DNA of 64,000 nt from Streptomyces zingiberis. Lineage in GTDB: Bacteria; Actinomycetota; Actinomycetes; Streptomycetales; Streptomycetaceae. Location: NCBI RefSeq assembly GCF_012034935.1, contig NZ_JAATEN010000018.1:1-64000 (forward strand). Direction: 5' to 3'. The position numbers were made by a program, and so were the translations under genes. Below, in pieces: positions 60,439 through 64,000 of the stretch. Position 1 is the stretch's first letter. Each line of letters begins with the position of its first letter. The notes below the pieces were generated by a model that was given only the letters and a program-made list of their open reading frames with translations, made no database searches and had not been told where the DNA came from.

Positions 60439-61549
60439 AGGCCGCCGCGGGGAGGTGGACCTCGAAGCGGCAGCCGCCCGGCACGTTGCGCACGGCCGCG
60501 CGCCCCTGGTGGGCCTCCACGATGCCGCGCACGATCGCCAGGCCCAGCCCCGCTCCGGCGGGCGGGGTGCGGGCGTCCGTGGCGCGCCAGCCGGTGTCGA
60601 AGACCCGGGGCAGGTCCTCGGGCCGGATGCCCCCGCAGCCGTCCGTCACGGACACGACGACGCTGCCGTCCCGCCGCTGCGCGGACACGGCGACCGTGCC
60701 GTCGGCGGGCGTCCGGCGGATGGCGTTGACGAGCAGGTTCGCCAGCACGCGGGACATCTCCCGGCCGTCGACCTCGATCGGCGCGGGCTCGACCCCGGCG
60801 CCCACGAGCCGTACGCCGTGCTCCCTGGCCAGGGCGTCGGCACCCGCGATGGCGTCACCGACCAGGTCGTAGACCGAGACGCGGGCGGTGTTCAGGGTGA
60901 GAACACCGGCCTGGATGCGGGAGAGCTCGAACAGGTCGCCGACCATGCCGCTCATCCGCTCGACCTCCGTGCGGATACGGGCGTGGTAGACGCCCGGGTC
61001 GGCGACGACGCCGTCCTCCAGCGCCTCGGCCATCGCCTGGAGCCCGGCGAGGGGGGTGCGCAGGTCGTGGGAGATCCAGGCGACCAGCTCCCGGCGGGAG
61101 GCCTCGAGGGACTGCTCCCGCTCGCGGGAGGCGGCGAGTTTCGCGCTCGTGGCGGCCAGCTCCCGGCTGAGCACGGCGAGTTCGGCCAGGGGTGCGGTGG
61201 CGGGCGGGGTGAAGCTGCCGTCGTCGCCGAAGGCGCGGGTGGCCCGGGCCAGGGCCTCGCTCTCCCGGACGACGCCGCGGCCGAGGACGAGGGCGACCGC
61301 GAGGGAGACGACGGCCGCCATGGAGCACACCATCGTCACCACCCAGAGGTCGTGGTCGGACAGGAACATCGCCCAGGCCACCAGCATCGTCCCGGCGAGC
61401 ATCGCCGCGACGGTGACGGCGGCCACCACGGCCAGCGACAGGGTGACCGAGCGGTGGCGCACCAGGCGCAGGGCCGTGGTGCCGAGCAGTCCGGCGGCGG
61501 CCGCGCCGGCCGCCGCGTACAGCGCGATCAGGAGGGTGTCACCGAGCAT
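60437..61549 (-). CDS. Two-component sensor histidine kinase
   Basis: 370 residues. Two to three transmembrane segments lie in the N-terminal 90 residues (TLLIALYAAAGAAAAGLL, LAVVAAVTVAAMLAGTMLVAW, VVTMVCSMAAVVSLAVALVLG) with almost no extracellular sensor, so signals are probably sensed in or at the membrane. A HAMP-like linker leads to the H-box AWISHDLRTPLAGLQ (His161), N-box ANLLVNAIRR and G-boxes TDGCGGIRPED and GAGLGLAIV. It overlaps the response regulator by 11 bp. Confidence 0.94.
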   Translation of the reverse strand: MLGDTLLIALYAAAGAAAAGLLGTTALRLVRHRSVTLSLAVVAAVTVAAMLAGTMLVAWAMFLSDHDLWVVTMVCSMAAVVSLAVALVLGRGVVRESEALARATRAFGDDGSFTPPATAPLAELAVLSRELAATSAKLAASREREQSLEASRRELVAWISHDLRTPLAGLQAMAEALEDGVVADPGVYHARIRTEVERMSGMVGDLFELSRIQAGVLTLNTARVSVYDLVGDAIAGADALAREHGVRLVGAGVEPAPIEVDGREMSRVLANLLVNAIRRTPADGTVAVSAQRRDGSVVVSVTDGCGGIRPEDLPRVFDTGWRATDARTPPAGAGLGLAIVRGIVEAHQGRAAVRNVPGGCRFEVHLPAAA

Positions 61550-62258
61550 CGCCGGCTCCTTCCGGGGCGGGGGCGTCGAAGCGGTAGCCCACCCCCCACA
61601 CCGTGGTGATCAGCCGGGGGTGGGCCGGATCGTCCTCGATCTTTCCGCGCAGCCGCCGCACGTGGACGGTCACGGTCGACAGGTCCCCGAACTCCCAGCC
61701 CCAGACCGTGTGCATCAGTTCCTCCCGGCTCGTGGCCCGCCCCGGGTTGCGCAGGAAGAACTCCAGCAGGTCGAACTCGCGGAGGGTCAGGGTGAGGTCC
61801 TCCCCGCGCCGGGTCGCGCGCCGGGCGGCGGGCTCCACGGTGAGCTGCCCCGCCCGCAGCGGCGCCCCGGCGGGCGCGGTGCGCGCGGCCGCCGCCGTCC
61901 CGGCGCGGCGCAGCACCGACTCCACCCGCAGCACCAGCTCGCGCGGGCTGAACGGCTTGGTGACGTAGTCGTCCGCGCCCACCTCGAGCCCGAGGACGCG
62001 GTCCTCCTCGTCGCCCCGCGCGGTCAGCATGACCACCGGGAGCGGCCCGGCCTCGCGGAGGCGGCGGCAGACCTCCAGCCCGTCCATACCGGGCAGCATC
62101 AGGTCCAGCACCACCAGGTCCGGCGGCCGCTCGGCGGCCCGGGCCACGGCGGCGGGGCCGTCGGCGGCGACATCGACGGCGAAGCCCGCCCGGCTCAGAT
62201 AGCCGGCGACGACCTCGGAGACCGTCGGGTCGTCGTCCACGACGAGTACGCGTTTCAC
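61539..62258 (-). CDS. OmpR/PhoB-family response regulator
   Basis: 239 residues. The receiver domain (1-115) has the acidic pocket VVDDD, phospho-acceptor Asp52 in VVLDLMLPG and Lys in DYVTKPFSPREL. A winged-helix output domain follows (about 135-230; LTLREFDLLEFFLRNPGRATSREELM, VTVHVRRLRGKIEDD, TVWGVGYRF). GTG 62258 is chosen from the family N-terminus (VKRVLVVDDD). It precedes and overlaps its kinase. Repeated ACG-containing elements before the gene suggest autoregulation. Confidence 0.94.
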   Translation of the reverse strand: MKRVLVVDDDPTVSEVVAGYLSRAGFAVDVAADGPAAVARAAERPPDLVVLDLMLPGMDGLEVCRRLREAGPLPVVMLTARGDEEDRVLGLEVGADDYVTKPFSPRELVLRVESVLRRAGTAAAARTAPAGAPLRAGQLTVEPAARRATRRGEDLTLTLREFDLLEFFLRNPGRATSREELMHTVWGWEFGDLSTVTVHVRRLRGKIEDDPAHPRLITTVWGVGYRFDAPAPEGAGDAR

Positions 62259-62301
62259 ACGGTGGAGTCTCGCACCGGTGTCCGGCCGGCGGCACGGGCC
62301 G

Positions 62302-62326
62302 TGACGGACGTCAGCGATCCGTAAGG
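62302..62326. promoter_or_regulatory. TGACGGACGTCA palindrome and CGTAAGG element upstream of the response regulator
   Basis: TGACG-GA-CGTCA at 62302-62313 and CGTAAGG at 62320-62326. Read on the minus strand they give T(T/G/C)ACG steps about 10 bp apart, like an OmpR-type direct-repeat site. CGTAAGG recurs at 62512-62518 before the divergent DM13 gene. Confidence 0.4.
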
Positions 62327-62511
62327 CCACCGGATCCCGGTGCCGCCCCGGTGCCGCCCGGGTGCTCAAGGGGCGGACGCGGCGACCAGCACGGTTCTGC
62401 CCCCGCCCCTCCGTCTCCGCTCCCGCCTTCGCCCGGTGCCGGCGGCCGGTCCCGTGCCGGTCCCGTGCCGGGCATGAGCCGGGCACGCGTCCTCGCCGTA
62501 GAACCGGAGGA

Positions 62512-62528
62512 CGTAAGGGTTCCGTCAT
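62512..62528. promoter_or_regulatory. CGTAAGG / CCGTCATC elements upstream of the DM13 gene
   Basis: CGTAAGG at 62512-62518 followed by CCGTCATC at 62522. Both motifs also occur, with different spacing and orientation, before the response regulator. Shared control by the two-component system is inferred. Confidence 0.35.
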
Positions 62529-62613
62529 CGGCCTCGGCCACGGGGCGTCCCGTCCCGCCCGTTGAATGGGGTGACGACGAGGTGACAGGCCGACCGGAGG
62601 AGGAGAGGCGGGC

Positions 62614-63207
62614 ATGGCACGCGCACGGAAGCTGCTGTTCGGGCCGTTGGGTATCGGGGTGCTGGTCGTGACGGTCGCCGCGGCCGGTTTCGGGCTGTAC
62701 TGGTTCCAGCCGTGGAAGCTGTGGCAGGACCGGACGGTGCAGGAGACCGCGCCCGTGGCCCAGGTGCCCCCCGGGCCCGACGGGGAGGAGCGGCCGGCCG
62801 GCCCGGTGGACGGCGGGGCGGAGCCGTCCGGGCCGCCGTCCTCCCCGTCGGGGCCCCGGGCGGTGGCCGGCGGGGAGCTGATCAGCCATGAGCACGCGAC
62901 CTCGGGCACGGTGCGGCTCGTGCGGCTGGAGGACGGCTCGCACGTCCTCCGGCTGGAGAACCTCGACACGAGCAACGGACCGGACCTGCGGGTGTGGCTG
63001 ACCGACGCGCCGGTCAAGGAGGGGCGGGCCGGCTGGCACGTCTTCGACGACGGCGCGTACGTCAGCCTCGGCAAGCTGAAGGGCAACAAGGGAAGCCAGA
63101 ACTACCCCGTGCCCGCCGATGCCGACCTGTCCCGTTACTCCAGCGTGAGCATCTGGTGTGCCCGGTTCGGCGTGTCGTTCGGCGCGGCGGAACTCGGCCG
63201 TCTCTGA
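62614..63207 (+). CDS. Membrane-anchored DM13-domain protein
   Basis: 197 residues: an N-terminal transmembrane anchor (about 8-30, FGPLGIGVLVVTVAAAGFGL), an acidic Pro/Gly linker (to ~88) and an extracellular DM13 domain (about 90-195; GELISHEHATSGTVRLVRLE, LENLDTSNGPDLRVWLTDAP, YVSLGKLKGNKGSQNYPV, SVSIWCARFGVSFGAAEL) with the conserved Cys of the family. DM13 domains have been proposed to take part in redox chemistry; this is not proven. It is divergent from, and probably controlled by, the adjacent two-component system. ATG 62614 follows GGAGGAG. Confidence 0.88.
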   Translation: MARARKLLFGPLGIGVLVVTVAAAGFGLYWFQPWKLWQDRTVQETAPVAQVPPGPDGEERPAGPVDGGAEPSGPPSSPSGPRAVAGGELISHEHATSGTVRLVRLEDGSHVLRLENLDTSNGPDLRVWLTDAPVKEGRAGWHVFDDGAYVSLGKLKGNKGSQNYPVPADADLSRYSSVSIWCARFGVSFGAAELGRL

Positions 63208-63435
63208 CACCGGCCCCGCGCCGGCCCGCCGGACGGCATGGCGGGCCGGCGCGCCCGTCCCGGGACGGGGCGCCGATCGGTGGAGTGGGGCCGGGGCCCG
63301 TGCCTGTCCGTGGCCGCGGCCCGCGCCGGCGCGTAACGTGACGCGGCAGAAGATCCTCGTTGCCGCCGCGTGCCGGCGGAAACGGCTGTCACCGGCCGGA
63401 CGGCAAGGTTCCGGCCCGCGAGGGGACGGGCGCGC

Positions 63436-64000
63436 ATGAAGATCCTCATCTCCGCCGACATGGAGGGCGCCACTGGTGTGACCTGGCCGGCCGATGTGCT
63501 GCCGGGCCACGAGCAGTGGCAGCGCTGCCGTCAGATGTTCACCTCCGACGTGAACGCGGCGATCGCCGGCTTCCTCGACGGCGGCGCCGACGAGGTGGTC
63601 GTCAACGAGGCGCACTGGACCATGCGGAACCTGCTGCTGGAGCGGCTGGACGAGCGCGCGGTGCTGCTCACCGGCCGGCACAAGGCGCTCAGCATGGTGG
63701 AGGGCGTGCAGCACGGGGACGTGGACGGCGTGGCCTTCGTCGGCTACCACACCGGCGCGGGGGCCGAGGGGGTCCTCGCGCACACCTACCTCGCCAACTC
63801 GATCACGGGCGTCTGGCTCGACGGCGTCCGGGCGAGCGAGGGCCTGCTCAACTCCCGTGTGGTGGCGGAGTTCGGCACCCCGGTGGTCCTGGTCACCGGG
63901 GACGACCGCACCTGCGAGGACGCCCTGGGCTACGCCCCCGGGGCGCGTTCGGTCGCCGTCAAGACCTGTGTGTCCCGTTACGCCGCGCTCTGCCGGCCGC
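63436..64000 (+). CDS. M55-family D-aminopeptidase (DppA-like), truncated by the window end
   Basis: The 188 complete codons to the window edge read MKILISADMEGATGV (metal-binding Asp and Glu), WQRCRQMFTSDVNAAIAGFLDGG, VVVNEAHWTMRNLLLERLDER, VAFVGYHTGAGAEGVLAHTY and VLVTGDDRTCEDALGYAPGA. Family enzymes are zinc D-aminopeptidases acting on D-Ala peptides, often with a cell-wall peptide uptake system. The family length is about 270-280, so roughly a third is missing. ATG 63436 is the natural start; a TAACGT -10-like hexamer is near 63332. Confidence 0.9.
   Translation, partial: MKILISADMEGATGVTWPADVLPGHEQWQRCRQMFTSDVNAAIAGFLDGGADEVVVNEAHWTMRNLLLERLDERAVLLTGRHKALSMVEGVQHGDVDGVAFVGYHTGAGAEGVLAHTYLANSITGVWLDGVRASEGLLNSRVVAEFGTPVVLVTGDDRTCEDALGYAPGARSVAVKTCVSRYAALCRP

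Overview
The window is high-GC actinobacterial DNA, almost certainly from a Streptomyces or close relative. The evidence is the very GC-rich third codon positions, frequent GTG/TTG starts, TTA leucine codons restricted to three genes, ATGA/GTGA stop-start overlaps, and a gene repertoire typical of the genus: ROK kinase, HpcH lyase/ccr/ethylmalonyl-CoA mutase operon, pssA-psd, a HEAT-repeat protein and an Rv2578c-type radical SAM protein. No rRNA, tRNA, CRISPR array or intact insertion sequence was recognised. I annotate 49 complete or window-truncated protein genes, one possible short upstream ORF and one transposase fragment.

Layout. 0-7 kb: KDPG aldolase, then two closely similar cytochrome P450 genes. 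They are separated by a small island holding a GlxA-type (DJ-1 plus AraC) regulator, a divergent DJ-1/PfpI gene, a small beta-rich protein and the C-terminal remnant of a Tn3-family transposase. 7-14 kb: a sugar-uptake operon (GntR regulator, CUT2-type binding lipoprotein, permease, single-domain ATPase, ROK kinase, one-TM protein). 14-18 kb: two CNNM/CBS 'hemolysin' membrane proteins and a one-domain voltage-gated-like ion channel. 18-33.7 kb: a stretch dominated by secreted and catabolic enzymes (PcaL fusion, GH5 cellulase, MBL hydrolase, exonuclease III, GDSL esterase, S15-like hydrolase, gamma-glutamyltransferase). Three genes here (ion channel, cellulase, DUF6278-like) carry a TTA codon close to the start, so they are predicted bldA targets. 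34.5-43.4 kb: class-III aminotransferase, inositol-monophosphatase-family enzyme, FAD oxidoreductase, an alkylation-repair pair (Ada/AlkA fusion and Ogt), sirtuin and glycerate kinase.

43.6-55.7 kb: phospholipid genes pssA and psd, then the five-gene ethylmalonyl-CoA operon ccr-ecm-mcl-mch-mcd (minus strand, nearly all junctions overlapping or a few bases apart). Upstream lie a TetR regulator and a tandem-fused 3-hydroxyacyl-CoA dehydrogenase. Together these can take C4 acyl-CoA from acetate or fatty-acid breakdown to glyoxylate plus propionyl-CoA, the latter a source of methylmalonyl-CoA. 56-64 kb: HEAT-repeat protein, peptidoglycan-binding membrane protein, radical SAM protein with an SOS-box-like site in its promoter, SRPBCC protein, a two-component system divergent from a DM13-domain membrane protein, and a D-aminopeptidase cut by the window end.

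The most notable signals are: the clustered TTA codons; two unrelated genes that share a thymine-free CAG/CAC leader and a CGTACC-N3-GGTACG palindrome; an Asp-to-Asn change at the catalytic position of the mesaconyl-CoA hydratase; an asymmetric fused dehydrogenase whose first copy lacks canonical catalytic residues; an SOS-like box before the radical SAM gene; and a decayed Tn3 transposase between the duplicated P450 genes. I did not find a clear candidate for a wholly new multi-gene system.
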